Assembly (NCBI RefSeq): GCF_001039355.2
Contig: NW_019775533.1
Location: 205,489 to 269,488, forward strand
Length of the DNA: 64,000 nucleotides
Direction: 5' to 3'
From: Lingula anatina
Taxonomy: Eukaryota; Brachiopoda; Lingulata; Lingulida; Lingulidae
The position numbers and the translations under genes are program-made. Below, piece after piece: positions 1 to 14,213 of this stretch (its first letter is position 1; the number at the start of each line of letters is the position of its first letter). The notes below the pieces were generated by a model that searched no databases, was not told the origin of the DNA, and saw nothing but the letters and a program-made list of their open reading frames with translations.

Positions 1-2831
1 ATTAAAACGCTATATATAAGTGTACACACATGTAATTAGCCGTAGTGATAGGAGTATGTACAAGCCCTTGCAATGGTCTTTTAGCTGACCAGAAAATGAG
101 CAACCTGTAACATTTGCTTAATATTCCATGCAGGAGTTTTAGTAATTCGAACGACACTGGTGTGTTTGTTCTCTTTTTATTCAGAAAGCATGAAGGGAAT
201 AATTAATAAACAGAATAATGTAGGGAGTGTCTGTGTGCTATTTTTATCTGCAGGAAAAATGCGTATTTACATTAAAAAAACATTTATATCCAGGGAGAGT
301 CCCCTTCCAACCCAACAACACGCTCCGGGAGCAGAATGATGGATATATCCCCCCTCGCTCAGACCTATCCCAAGAAAAAATGAACGACACCCCCATCCCC
401 ATGGAACCGCTGTTCACTGGCTTGCATGATGCCCTTCCTTGAAGGTACTTGCCTCGTCTGAAACCTACCCAGACAGCTTATTAGTTTTAATGAAACGGTT
501 AGAGTGGGTTGGCCTCCACGTTAGGGTCAATGGCTACGGGCCTGTATTGCAATGTGTTAGTTGAGATTAATATACGATGCAGGTTACATTACTCAGCTGT
601 AGCAACTTCTACTTGGCTCTTAGGCTTCGTTCACATGCAATGTCTATTTTCTATTTTCTATTTTCGGTATGTCTTATGATCACGGTATGTGCACTGAATA
701 TCCCGCCGCGTAATTACTGGCAGCGCGAGCCAGTTACTTATAGTAACTTATAGTAACTGGCTTGCGCTGCCAGTAATTACGCCGCGGGATATTCAGTGCA
801 CAGACCGTGATCATAAGACATACCGAAAATAGAAAATAGAAAATAGACATTGCATGTGAACGAAGCCTTAGTTTTACAATAGAATTTTTCGTGAAGTTTA
901 TCTAGAATTTCATTGTATAAAATATTACATAGTGAAGCGGCGTGTTTAAAATCTCAAACCCCTTATTCCTTTTCATTTTTATTGTTAAAAATTTTAATAC
1001 TTTTAATACAGAATTAAAAAAATTATCCACATCGATAAACATATTTTGTGTTTAGTTAAAGACTTAATTCAACGATGTTTTTTTCCTGTCTTTTTTATCC
1101 CTAATTTCTCTAATTATAGACTGAAGGGTGTCGTTAACACTTTTTCACATTAGATGTCTTCTGCTCTAAAATTCCGCTCAAACTGGAAGTGACAATAAAG
1201 GTACAGCATGAAACCGTAAAATTGGCCTGGTTGTCATAAAAGGTTCTTAAATATAAATTGAGGTATTGCAGGGCAATAATAGGATATTGGTCAGCAACAA
1301 GGGGAAATTGTCGGCAACACCAAAAAAAATGTTAGAATGACTTTTTTTACCGCACATCCCTCAAGCTGTCGAATCTTATAAAATACAAAATACCTGTAAG
1401 CAAACATTAAAAGATAAATCGACTATCTAAAGAAAATAAAAGGCACTTGCATACGTAATCACCCCGAAAGCTTGCCCGAGCTTTGATTTAAAACACTGTA
1501 TGAGGTATTCCTTTAGCCGGGCCTTGGTCGCGGCTTTCGATATTTATTCTTTCATATCAAAATCCAATAACACATAGTTCATCCATTAAAACACTGTGTC
1601 TGTACGAGTCTTCAGGATTTATTTTTTAATTAGGTGGTCTCGACCGTACAGTAGTTCATTTGACCGCTTGCCAAAACCAGCTTTCCAGCGTCAACTCGAT
1701 CTTCAATGTTCTTTACGAGAAATTAAAGGTAAATGTTTCAATGCTGCATGTTTATGCCATACGATACAAATAGATTACAAAACTGGCTTTATTTTCATGA
1801 AAAATTCCCCTTCTCCCCATCCTTCGTTTTTGTAAGATGTATATTATAATTTAGGCTAATTTTCCGCGAGACCGTCTTGCCTCCATGTTTACGTTTACAC
1901 GCGCCTCTATTTGCATCTTGTGTACAATTCATTATTATTTCACGTGCAGCCTACACGGTGGGTGAAGTTAATGTTGCATGGGTGTCACCGTAACAGATCC
2001 CCGAAATAAGAAGATTGGGTCTTCATTAGACAGATAACGCTACCAGCGAGCCATTAAGAAAGTCATAATCCCGGAAATGCTAGTAACGGTATAGACAAGC
2101 GGAGCCTAGTGTAATTAATTCTCCTACTTAACTATGTCTGTGTATACATACAGTAACCTATCCCGGTTTGTTAGAGGTTCGAATCCTTTGACTAAAGGTA
2201 AGATCTGAGGATACATTTGATGGGAGAAATAAATAAACGATTATTCAATGAGTCGACGGCCCACTTAATGTGGTTCGTCTGAGGCGGCAGGAGGGGCGGG
2301 CATTAAGAAGTAATCGAATTAGTGTCAATTTCAGCCTGCGCGTTGGGGGTCTTATTTCCAGTGAGTCGACTTCGTGTCACAACGTATTCGGTACAACTGA
2401 CAGCCAAATCTTCCTGTGGCTGATACGTCTTCATCTAGGGTTACAAATTTGGAGACGGTAGTTCTGGTTGCCTTGGTAACGCTATCAAGTATCCACTGGC
2501 GTGTGTCCATCTTTCAGTCGCGATAATACGCGCTTAACTCCACGATTGAACGCTCGATAAGAGAGTCGCGGGTATAGTTAACTCGTGAGCCTCGGAGGCG
2601 ACACTAGAATTATGAGTCAACCAAACAATTTATTCAAGCGAGAAATAAACTTTGGTCTCTAAAGTAAATTTTACAATTACGATCCATAAACATATCTGAA
2701 GTTGACTTCCTTTTTCCCAAAATTCTGTAGTCCTCCCGCATGTGTTGGGCCAACGTTTATCACAATTCAAGCGTGCACGTAACCTATGTGTTTGACATCC
2801 ATTGCGCTGTCAATCAAAATCCAGCCCTCTG
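1..2831. other. HAND upstream region, no gene seen
   Basis: No coding exon is convincing here. Short ORFs at 227-442, 1596-1835 and 2270-2461 have no recognisable motifs and no splice context. The stretch holds one clear structure, the foldback element at 620-870. Otherwise it is AT-rich unique-looking DNA in front of a developmental transcription factor, where cis-regulatory sequence would be expected, but no particular enhancer can be called from the sequence alone. Confidence 0.5.
620..870. repeat. 245-bp foldback MITE, Harbinger/Tourist-like
   Basis: The element runs 623-867 and is almost one perfect hairpin. The left arm starting ggcttcgttcacatgc is the reverse complement of the right end, and the arms stay complementary for about 115 bp through an ATTTTCT run, a gatcacgg block and a cgccgcg block, with a tiny centre around ttatagtaac. 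It is flanked by TTA on both sides (620-622, 868-870). A 3-bp TTA target duplication and GGC termini fit non-autonomous PIF/Harbinger elements; no transposase is present. The near-complete pairing suggests recent origin. Confidence 0.8.
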
Positions 2832-2880
2832 ATTGGTCGACGTCCCTGGCGCTGCTCACACACCGTCAGAGATAAATATA
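2832..2880 (+). promoter_or_regulatory. Candidate HAND core promoter (inverted CCAAT and TATA-like box)
   Basis: ATTGG (inverted CCAAT) lies at 2832-2836 and an A/T-rich TATA-like stretch, gataaatata, at 2871-2880. The spacing would put initiation near 2900-2910, about 65-75 bp before the HAND start codon. Motif-based inference only. Confidence 0.4.
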
Positions 2881-2973
2881 TGGATATTCCTCGACATCTA
2901 CATGTATCATTATTTAGCAGATCAGCACAAGGGTGTCGCTAGCCCCTAAGATACTGGACACAATTAGCACAAG

Positions 2974-5900
2974 ATGAGTTTGGTAAGTGGGTATCCTCAA
3001 AATTTCCACCCAGGCCCTATGCCGGAAATGTACCCGTACCACCAGGCCGCCTACCCCGAGCGACCCGACCCCGGTCCCGCGTACTTTCAGCACTGGATGT
3101 TCACCAACGGCGCTGGGGAGATGCAGCCGATGTCGCCGGACCAATACTGCGGACAAATCACAGAATTCCAGGGACTCGGTCCCATGCAATCGTTTGCTCA
3201 GTTTAACCCAGAGACTCGCGTTCGAGTAGTTAAGAGACGGGTGTCCGCCAACAAGAAGGAAAGACGCCGTACTCTGAGTATTAACACTGCCTTCGCTGAC
3301 CTGAGGGGGTGTATACCCAACGTCCCCTCAGATACAAAACTGTCAAAAATCAAAACTCTAAGGCTGGCCACTAGTTATATTGCCTATTTAATGGACATTT
3401 TGGCCAAAGATGACCCTAACTTAACGGAGGGTGGATTCAAGGCGGAGATTACTAAGAAATTAGAGAGCAAAGAAGACAGGAGGAAAAGGGAACTGGTAAA
3501 TATGATCCTTGAATATTTCACATTTACACTGTTATATCTTAGTAACTTTATATATATTGTAAATTTCAATGGCAATTCCCAATATAAGTAGTCCATTCTG
3601 TTTTCAAATTTATAAGCAAACTTTAAGAGTGAAGGAGTTGGAAAACATGTTTGCTCCAAAAGTGGGTTAAAATTAAGACATACTTTTTAGTCACTCTTGA
3701 CCTGAATATAAATTAAAACAAATTCTGTCAGTTTTTGTCAGTACCGTGTGTTTTTAGAAAGACGGCTTTAATTTTAATCTTGACTCATTAATTTGTATAC
3801 TTTCATTCTTTAATCCAAATTTGTGGATATATGCTTATTATAAATTTAGACATGAATGCTGTAAAAATGAAACTCGAAAAGGACTCAACAAAACACAATA
3901 AAAACCTAATGCTTAAAATGAAGCGAGCTGTAAATTTCACTTTCAACTAATATTTTTAAATTAATAATTTCTTTTGTATGGATTTATTTAAATATATATT
4001 AGTATTTATTCGCCTTTTTATTAATTTTGTCTTTTGAACAAATTTATGGACATTCCCCACCTCGATTAATTCATTCAAAAACTTATAAACTTGCGAGTAT
4101 TAGTTATATTTGCAAAGATATAAAAACATTGATAAGCAATTATAATAATAATAATAATAATAATAAATTTTATCAGTTCCTTAAAAGATACAGCAAATTA
4201 TATAATTCTGTAATGATTAAGAAACTAAACGTGATTTTCTATAGAAATATTGTATTAACACTTTAAAGTGTATGAGAACTGCAGGTTTTCATTAAACAAG
4301 TTTTCAATTAAACTATGTAAAAACAGTAAACTTTTATATTTGTTCATATTTTCCATATATAATATAGTTTATTAAGTGTGTATTAATAAAGATCAAATAT
4401 CAAAATGTAATGTAATTCTCGTGGTAATGCCGCTGTATTATAACCAAGTGCAACCAGATGGACAGAATTTTCCCCGATCAATTTATTTTCTCACTACTGG
4501 TCACCCACCTGGAGCAGGAGAGGGATCAAAACAAGTCAACTATTTGTACATGTTTCCCATTCTTGAAGATATGTATTTGTCAGCACAGAAGCCTCTGAAT
4601 ATAGACACTGGTCTAGTAAATATTGCGGCATGTTTAAACTCCAGACATCCTGATACATAGAGAGACAGCTGAAGTAAGCCCCTTGTGTGAAAGCTCGTAA
4701 AATCTCACGAAATGACCGTCTGCCGTGCACTAGAATTAATCACCAAGGACTCGAAAATATCTTCCTTTTTTCACTCTAACCAAAGCAAGATATTCTGGTT
4801 AATAAACCCAATGAATTAAACCCTCAGGTTGTATAAAACGCAATATTTTGTGCAGTGTGGAATTCGAAAAGTGGCTAAGTGTCAGCTGAGCGAAATCCCA
4901 ATCAGTCCCCGCTGACGACCGCTGGTATAGTGGAGAGTAAGAGACAACGCTAAACGTCCTTCGTGTGACGGTGACGCAGGTCGCCCGGCGGGTAGACCGG
5001 AGACCCTCACAGGCTATCGTTCAGCGGGGTGAAGGTATTCTACATGTACCAAACAAGTGCGTCTTCTTGTCAATCAGCGCGTGCCTCGGCGTTCCTGTCG
5101 CCATCGCATGCTCTCAAGTACGTCGAGGTGCGTTTCATATTAGGTTAGAGCACACTCGGTTACAGATCGAGACTTAAGTCCAACCTTTGCCGTTCATTAA
5201 CCCTAGTATTAATCTATGATATATGAGTAGACATGATATAAAATGTGTTTGGGTATAATGTACATGTATTTCCTAATAAGTTAATTTATTGTTAACAAAA
5301 ATGACATTTTTAGTACTGAAACGAAATGACCCGAAGAAATACCTACACAAAAGGTTTTGACTTATTATTTGTAATATAAGTATTGCTGTAAATTCAGAAA
5401 AAAAGACAGTCGATGGGATAAAGTGCATACTGTAATACATAAATTACGCAAGACACAAACTTATGAAAATCAAATTGCAAAGAATCACAAAAAAACCCGC
5501 TTATAAGATTTTTATGCATTTGGGCAAAGCGTTGTGTTATTTTGTGATTGTGAACCGAAACCGTACAGCAATGTCCCAAATCCATTTACCGTTTGGCTGA
5601 TTGTTGTGTAGATGGTCATAGAGAGGACTGGTCACTGAACTTACTGACCAGCTATCATACATAGCGTGCCCAAAGCACGCACCATGCACAATTTGTCATC
5701 GATAGAAAATAAATGACCAGTGACAAGGCAAACAATAACAGTAGTTTAAACTTGCATTTGGTTTCAACCATTATGGCATTTTTTTACGGCGACGCGTGCG
5801 AAAGTGGATTGAAATACCTCTAAGAAGAGATTAAATCCCCCTGTGGTACGACCTTGGAAATTATTTTTTTAAAAACATCGTATCGAAACATAGATATTAA

Positions 5901-8900
5901 CTTACAAAAACCTACAGTTTTTTATCTGACTTCATGATTCCAGGGAAATATTTCCCTGAAATAATTTCTAGATTTTTTTAATGTTCAAAATAATATTTAC
6001 CTTTTGCAGTACATTTTTATAAAAGGGAAATTAAAAAAATGAAAATAGTTAACTGTTGTATGCGAGATATCTATAGGCCTAGGCTATATTTGAAATCTCA
6101 CAGAACAGTACTGTGTAATCAGAAATTTTCACATATATCAATTAAGTAATTTCCCCGCTCTTCTTATCTGTACATAGTGACCACCAACAAAAGAATACAA
6201 AACTAACATTTTTGACACCTGTCCACTGAAATGTGAACAATCGCTAACTATGCAGAAAATTGCAATCGGAAGAATCTTCCGCGATTACAAATTAACACAT
6301 GAGATAATATGGCAATCCTCGATGTTGTGAGATTGCAAATTAAGCGGAATAATGTCCATTGAAAAACTCCCGCACACAATCTGTTATCTCTGCGTTTTGA
6401 TAACACAGTGGCAGGTAAGCTCACGTTATTATCGCGCAGTCCGACTTGAAAACCCCCAACTAGGGGCCGCCCCGAGCTTTATGATATAGAAACCTAATAA
6501 GCAGAGGCATTGAAAAAAGGGGAAGCTCATTAGAGTGACTCCGCCTAGCGCTGCCGGTCACTCAACGGACTATCATTAAAACTGGCGAATATGTGAATCT
6601 TCCGCATTTTCTTCTGAAATTGAATTAAAATAGCAAAGTTCTGAATCAACTTCAAAAACAGAAATGGGTTAAAATGCAGAGATTAATTCGATTTTCAAAA
6701 TGAGTTTGATATTGATAATCTTTATTTTTATAATGTATTGTTTAAATGAACATACGAATGTAGAATTTATAACTTCAGGAGAAAAACTAAGTAGGCATTT
6801 TCTAAAAACAGTCTAATTCATACTTTAATCGAAATAAAGTATTGGTGACATTGTAACAATCTTCAATGAAAGTAATTGACTTTAATTACAAAATGCTTCA
6901 ACAAAACAGAAAACAACGGTGCTAAACATTTTTAAACTTGGGATGCTTTTTTTTTTATTAAATCATCATTTTAAATGCTATTTGCTTGTATCTTCTGCAT
7001 CTGCTGTTTGTTAATTGGATTTTCAAAAACGCACCACTTATTTCACCCCTAAGGCGAGATTGGTAGGGAGAAATTGAAGCAAATATTTCCCAATCAACCT
7101 CAGTGCTTGGCTCTTATTTGCCTTTTTTAATGTAATTCGTAATTGATAAAGAAACTGTATGAATCCAAGATTCGTTATCGCTATTGTTCTTCCTTGACAG
7201 CTCGACTTGACTGATAAGCTCGATGTCAAAGTTTTCCCGTTCAATTTTCATTAGGAGGCAAAATCCTCTGTTAAATGGTATTAATTGTCTAGTTCATGAT
7301 AATGAATGCGCGGTTAATGTTTTAATGGGGTTTCTCTGTAGCCAGAGAGGTTAGAGGAGAGGAAAGGTTTGGCTGGCGTCTTCAGACGAACAGATGCAAC
7401 CAGGGGTCTAGTGGTCTGTTTGTTTATTGCTCTGACGCAACAGCAGATGTTTGCGGTATCAGACAGTTTTTAAAAATCATGACAAGACTTCCAATAATGT
7501 TTTCCGCAGATGTGCATTATTTTAAAGTATAATTGACCACTGTATAGTTGCTTAAACATGGATACTGAACGACTTTGAACATTTTTTCAAAAAGGTACGA
7601 AAATTGAACCCGGCAGATGGTGATCTCTTTTAAGAAGATCACGGCGTTGACAGCACTTTTCTGCGCGCGGGAAACTTTAGTTCATGTAATCATTCCTGGA
7701 TATGCTTGTGTTATTTTGTTATAAACTGGTGTCAATTCGTCGATGACTGCCACAGTTTATTACGTGGGTTTGTTGGGTTTTTAACGATACGGATGTTCAT
7801 TTCGGGGCGTCTGTTTACCTCCGCCCCTCGAGTTTAGTACGTAAGTTATCTTGTTTGCGTTTAACATTCTGGGTGCATTCTCTTTCTCTCTCTCACTCTG
7901 TAGTCATGAAACGCACGCGTTATCAGTTCTTTACTTCTTAAGTGTCAAATATTGTGATACTGAAATCATGCCGTCTTAAGAAATGGTTTCGTTCCCATCT
8001 GTTTCTTTTTCTAAACACAACCCGGATAGACTCAAGAATGTCTTGTCAAATGTACATGTACATTTTTAAACACAATAAGTGCTGGTGGTGAGGCTGTCTT
8101 GCCGTCATATCTGACACTGACAAGAATATGATAAAATGCTAAATTCTGAAAGATTTATCAATTTATCTATATAAGCATTTATTTTCTGTTTGCCACAAAC
8201 AAGTTCTTCTACTTTTTTAGGTAATTAGTACAGATTGAGGAACCAAATCAAGAAAAAATTATATAAGTTTTTTTCACACACATACACACAAAAAAAATGC
8301 GAATTTGAAGAAGAAAGTTTTGGTAAAGTTTAGAGTAGGCGATTTGCTGTCCGGCATATTAGCACTTTAGTCAATTATCATTCTTATTTCTACCAAATGT
8401 AGATAATTGTGCGGTTGATTACACCACGGATGAGAATGAAGCCCGCTAATCATTTCAACACTGTCCTACGGCAAACCAGCTAAAGCAATTTAATATCAAT
8501 TTGTAGGTACAAATTCGGAGTAATTAGTTTAATTCCCATTTCTATTATCAGAGCTAATAACAGGCCTATGCTAAAGAGCGAGACACAATTTTCAAGGGGA
8601 TGGATGAAATAGCTCCCATGGGATCTAATATTGATGTTTTTTAATTATGTCGTAAACATGTGCGGGAAGATTATTAAATTACTTAGGCTACGATAATATT
8701 TTCATTTACATTCTTCGTAATTATATCGACATTTACTCCACTTATATGCGAATAATAGTCCATTACCAACTGATATTTTTCAAGATTGTTGTGAAACTTT
8801 GAAACCTTTATGGCTTTTCAATCATCTTTGTCAGTCTATAGAAAATTAAACACGCGGATCATCTTCGTTAGACGGAGACAAAATCAAGATCTTCAGTCAA

Positions 8901-9625
8901 TCCTACCCTGCTTAAGTTAAAGTGGCTTTCTCGATGCGAGATATAACATTTTACATCTCAAAATATCGTCACTGATTCACTTACGGGTTGTTTAAAAGTG
9001 AGAGTTTAATATGAAAGAAAAAACTTCTTTGGCTTGTGCTCTAAATTCACTTTGCCTTTAAATGTCGGGTTTGATTGAGAGAACGGCGAGCCTAATGGAG
9101 ACTTGTTTAAGTGCTAGTAGACTCGAAAGTATTGCTTTATCTTAAGATGTATCTCTGGTATAAATACATTAGGGCCACTCGATCGGCACTTCCAGAATTG
9201 AGGTTTCGTGGCAGGAATATTACATTTTGAACGAGAAGCTTGATTCAGGTCGCAGAAAACGGTTGTTCGTACATTAATAAAAAATATTTCAGGAAAATAC
9301 TCAAATTTATAATGAACTTTGAATTAACACGATAAATTATTGTGATGTTGTTATTATTATTTTGCGTTGTCCATGCATAAAGCCCTTGTTTACCTCTTCA
9401 GTGGCGTTCAATCGCCCGTTACCATTGTGGATTTTTTAATTTGCAATTAAAAAACACTTAATTCACATATAATAATATGTAATATTGAGGTCAAACTAAT
9501 CGTTCTCTCTTTTTTACTAGGCGGAACTTAATAACACGTTGAGCGGAGGAGACACGAAGAAAGGGAAGGGCAGAACGGGTTGGCCTCAACATGTTTGGGC
9601 TCAGGAGTTAAAACAAGCGGAGTGA
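2974..9625 (+). CDS. HAND: HAND-family bHLH transcription factor
   Basis: Coding exons are 2974-3495 and 9521-9625 (donor ctg|gtaaat, acceptor tttactag|gcggaa, phase 0), giving 208 aa. The bHLH lies at about residues 88-143: basic stretch with NKKERRRT, helix 1 with [10 protein letters not shown], loop with [11 protein letters not shown], helix 2 with [14 protein letters not shown]. Exon 2 supplies the HAND signature tail [15 protein letters not shown], absent from Twist and other group A bHLH proteins. The N-terminus MSLVSGYP and the downstream HWMF/MSPDQY region also resemble vertebrate HAND2. HAND proteins dimerise with E-proteins and bind E-boxes in the nucleus to pattern heart, visceral mesoderm and limb/neural-crest derivatives in vertebrates, and mesoderm/circulatory cells in invertebrates. 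The intron falls in the KREL/AELN segment, as in vertebrate HAND genes. Reading past 3495 without splicing would give an unrelated hydrophobic tail, so splicing is required. Identification is firm; HAND1 versus HAND2 orthology does not apply if there is a single invertebrate HAND. Confidence 0.95.
3496..9520 (+). other. HAND: HAND intron 1 (6.0 kb)
   Basis: Bounded by GTAAAT and TTTTTTACTAG. No recognisable coding exon lies within it; ORFs at 4376-4660 and elsewhere show no family motifs. It contains a (TAA)n microsatellite near 4140-4167 and AT-rich DNA. Its large size in an important developmental gene makes it a candidate host for enhancers, but none is demonstrated here. Confidence 0.6.
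4140..4167. repeat. (TAA)n microsatellite
   Basis: About eight to nine uninterrupted TAA units inside the HAND intron. Confidence 0.9.
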
Positions 9626-12600
9626 CCGCAGCAAAACCGTGGGAAATCCAGCGAAATCTTACGTCAAATTACGCAAATGGTTTTCACAGAAAATAGACCT
9701 GCTTCTGTCACTAAGAAATTACAAAGAAACAAGAGAAACTCTACTCTCGGCGTACTACAGATTTTCAGCCCAGAACGTTCGAGAACTTTTGAAGTGATTA
9801 TCAATCCCCACCTCCAAGTAACGTAAACGCACGAGTCTCGTCTCCATGACAACCTGTAGTAACGCTTGGGGTTTCTCAGTTTCAAGAGGAGTGAAGAGAG
9901 AGAGGAAAAAACTATATTCCATTAGAAACCTGAATATCTGCACGCTGTACCATGAAGACTACGTGCCAAGGGAGAACGTTCAGGTCAGCCTTTGTGAAAA
10001 CACAGTATTATTGCTATTGACAGGATTCTCCTGTTAGCAATCCTCGGGGAGTTTATTTGTGCCAAGAATTTCTGTAAATCAAATCTCAAAAAAAGATGTG
10101 ATAAAGTGTGAGTGTAATACTGTTTTATTTATTCATGAAACGTGAGGTTGAAAGTCAAGTCACACTGTTCGTGTTTAACTTTCTGACTTATTATAAATAG
10201 AATTATTTTATTTATATTAATATGAAAATATGCATATCTATGTGCCCATGATTTATGATAGTATTATATTGAATATGTTTATGTGTAGATAAATAGATAC
10301 ATTTAGGTATATGTAATTGATTATTATTATTATAAGATATATAAGTGAAAACAGTTCACATGTCGCACAAACTTAGAGACGACATTTTGACAATATCTTT
10401 AATAAGCCTACATGTATATCGCTCAAAAGTTTTAAAAAAAGCTTAGCATAGCGTCTGTCTCGTAAGTATTTAAGCAAGAGATTTGAGTTTTTTCTGCGGA
10501 AAAGTTCTTAAGCAGGGTCGTGATCGAGTTAATTGATGGGGCAGGCCTTTTCATAACGCGTGACTTCGAGGTCGACTCCAAAACTGATCATCCAGATTTG
10601 GGGATGTAATTCGCTGACGATATCCACGTCGCGTCCTCGTCTTAGACATTGCAGCCAGGAATCGGTATAACTCCCATTACCATGAAAGTCAAGAGTTGAA
10701 CTCAGTGTCGGGGATCCAGAACAGGGATAGCGAATGATCGCAAAAATGGTGCATTTTAATTTGATCAGAGCCCTAATCGGCAGTACACAAATTAAGTCAT
10801 CCAAAAGGTCAAGGTATTCTTAACCTGGTGTCCGCTTTGGAGGGGCTTAATCATTGGCTTTTTTTCCTTCTTTCTATAATTAGTCACTCTGTTGGACAGT
10901 GTTCAAGTAGCAAGAAAAACTTATAAATCAATTGTGGTCTGACCATGTGATATAACAGCGTAGTTTTGTTGAGAAAAGATCGAAAAATCTCACGAAAAAA
11001 AGCCAACTGGTATTTATTTTTTAAGACCCTTAATTGTTATTATCGAAAATGTTCAGAATATTTTCTGCTCAAAAAGAAAATGATCACAGCTATGAAAATA
11101 ACTCATTGGTAGTAACTTATAATGTTACTTTAAGATGGTAAAGGGTGTTTTTTAGCATAGGTACAGTTGATTGCTGAAAGTATCTGTTGTAAAACGAATA
11201 TCTGTGACTGCATGTCATAATTTTTTTTTTAATTTTGAGTTTTTTAAATTTGCCAACTTTCCTAGCGCGTTCAGATTTAAGCATTTTCAAGTGTATATAT
11301 TATGAAGAAAACATTTTTCAGGTTTGAACTTAAAAAATTTTGTTATCAAGATCTGTAATTAAATCCAAATCTTATTAAGGTCAGTGTCTTTATTCTTCAA
11401 TTTCGTCGGTAAGTGAGTAAGTAGTCTGCGAGAAGAGGGTCTTTGTATGTAGGGAATGTCAACAATTTGCCGTTAAATCGGTGCAGGATCCATCGACGGC
11501 TTCTCCACGTCACCGATGAAATACGCTCGGCGACGCTGAGGGAGCGGTAGCCGCTCTCGCCCAGACTCTTAGATCATCCGCACTATTGTTTACTCCTTGC
11601 ATGTAAACGTACACCGTAATCGTATAGGAAAGTGATAAATCTTCCTCATGTCAATGGACTTATTTATTAAGTCGACTCCGGTGAAGATCACGTCATTGCC
11701 AGTGTGTGTATAGCCAATGGGTTAATTATTATAAGGATTGAAGACGAGGTAAACATTGTAGCTGGTGTTTGTTCAGTATGTTCATTGTGAACTGATGCAC
11801 GCCTATCGCAACATCTAAATACTTGTAAATACAGAGGTCGTGGACATTTGTATATTTATATATCTATCTGTGTGTTGTTATACAGGTCTCTATGTGTCAC
11901 TTTTAATTAAGGGACTGAATAACACGTAGACAAGAGAGGTTAGATATCGAGATATCTTGGTGCTGTTTTAAATCAAATTCTTCAATAATTTTAAAGAGTG
12001 GTGCTAATTTGCGGATTACACGTGGTTACCTATGACCAATGAATAAAACAGTGTTTTCCATGTTAGAAAATGTATTTGTTGTATTCCATTGCGCTTTTCG
12101 AGGGGTTTTCCGTGCTCCTATCTGAAAGAAAAAAATACAGGAAACGTGTATAAAAATTTAACTTAAACTTCTATCGTTATTATGATGGAAATATTATTTC
12201 TTTTACGTAGTAGTCGTAGCATGAAATGAAATTAATCGGAAAACCTAATCGTTGTCGCGACTTTGTGTTCTGTGACATGAATGAAAAGAAAATGAAAATT
12301 GTCAAAATTACAGAGGAAATTCCAAACAAAAAAGATCCAATTATCAAACCGGCGACACACAAGAAAGACGGTCTCGTGTGGCCATAGAAAAGAACGAAGA
12401 AGATAATTCAAGCGACCGGTGTAGTACTTATTTCAAATTTATTGAGGGACTCATTGAATCGACGTAGCATGTAAATTACAAGTTTACAAATCTAATTACT
12501 AGAAGCAGGCACGTGGTACTGAAATCAATATGCTTATGTTGGAGCAATTCCCCGATCAATACAAGGAAAGACCGTTTAAAATGTTTTAGTGAAAGCAAAA

Positions 12601-14162
12601 GAGAATTTTCTATTTTCGTCCACCTGTTCTAAAGAAGGTTTTTATAAAATAAATTAAGTAGCTTTGATTTCCATTTGTTGATTCCGCTAGATTAAAAATT
12701 GATTGCTTATACTAAATATCAGAAAAAGAATGACAGCATATAAGAAGTAGATGCCTTATTCTGTATCACGTGTGATTTATATTTTAAAGTAGTAGCATAT
12801 TGCTACCGAGAAAGAACGTCTTAATAGTACGGAAATTTTAAAAATGACTAAAATATTTAAACCAGATAACTTTAACCCAAATTAATGATAACTTCAAGTC
12901 TTTTATCCCCATGGTGTGGACGCTCACCTTGTATTGGTAGCTGTCTCTACAATCTAACCTCTAAAACATTGGTAACTAATATATGGGTCTAGAAAATCGT
13001 TTTCGACAGGCTGAGGGGTTTGAGCAGCAAGTGATACAGAGACTAAAATAACTAGGATTGAGGAAAAAAATCAACTGTTAGTGTATGCTGTCAGTGTTCA
13101 GACGCGGTGGCGTTACTCCGCGATAAACAAGTTCCGATTAGAAAGTGGGAGGGAGACGCGATTGATTATTTAATTGCTACCGTGGTGGAAATGGTCAGAA
13201 AAAAATACTTCATTGATAAGAACGGAAAGCTAGAAATAACAAACGAGTTCAATGTATTATTGCATGGTTGCATCTTTTCTGGTTATGACAAAATTATCTG
13301 ATTGTATTTATTTTTCGCACTAGTATTTCAATTATATTAATTAGCATTACTATTTCAATACGCTCCAGTATTTCAATTTAATAATGGCAAAGATTAAAAA
13401 GAAAAGAAGAGGATCATTAGGCTCTGCGTCATAGCAATTACATGTATAAGCATCGGTGACTTGATATTTTTGTGTATATGCTGTATATGGGTGCGGGGTA
13501 TGCTGCATTGGGTATCAGTGAGGCATATGAGTGACATGAGCCATATAGGTATATAAAAAATCCAACAGTAACGTATGGGTCAAGTAATAACTGTATAGTA
13601 GGCCTATGTCTTGAACAAAAATGTCATCAATGCAATTTTAAGGTTGAGTCTCACCGCCATGAATATGCGGTCATGAAATACTGCAAGTGACTAAGAAGAA
13701 GTCTTTTCTTTTTTTAATAAAAGACAGGGCGTCATGTCAGTACAAGAGGGTATGTCTTCTGCCGGTGCTCTGACAGCTCTCGAAGGCCGAGCCCACATGA
13801 GCAGGCGTTCCAAACCGTCTCCCGTTACGTCCTGCCGCCCCATTCTGTGTCTAGTTTGTTTTAACCAATTAGCCCTGCATTTAGGGGTCACTCTTTCAAA
13901 ATGTTCTCAAATTTTATCAAAAAACATGCGCAAAAAAAGGTTCTATGCCCTGAGTTTGTAGTTGTCTCAATTTCTTTCTTGGTTGGAGTTTAGTTTTAAA
14001 ATTAACCTGTCTGTCCAGTTTAACTCTATTACTTATCTTTATATCGTGATTATTCGGTAGCGTTTTTTTCTTGTGAGTCAATTTATTTGACTGACGCGCT
14101 CCAGTGCAAGCTGCTGCAACGTGCTGCATTTTGACCTCTAAAACGTGCTTGCATGTTACGAA

Positions 14163-14213
14163 TCTCTCTCTCTCTCTCTCTCTCTCTCCTCCCCCCCCCT
14201 CCCCCCCTCTCTA
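14163..14213. repeat. (CT)n plus poly-C tract
   Basis: About thirteen CT units run into C7-8 and CT-rich sequence. Confidence 0.85.

Noticed and set aside
10529-10804. 91-codon minus-strand ORF in the HAND-DUF229 interval
   Set aside because: No motif, no splice context; consistent with chance.
13107-13301. 64-codon ORF that reads like a folded protein
   Set aside because: It starts with GTG, has no clear splice sites and no neighbouring exons; too short to support.
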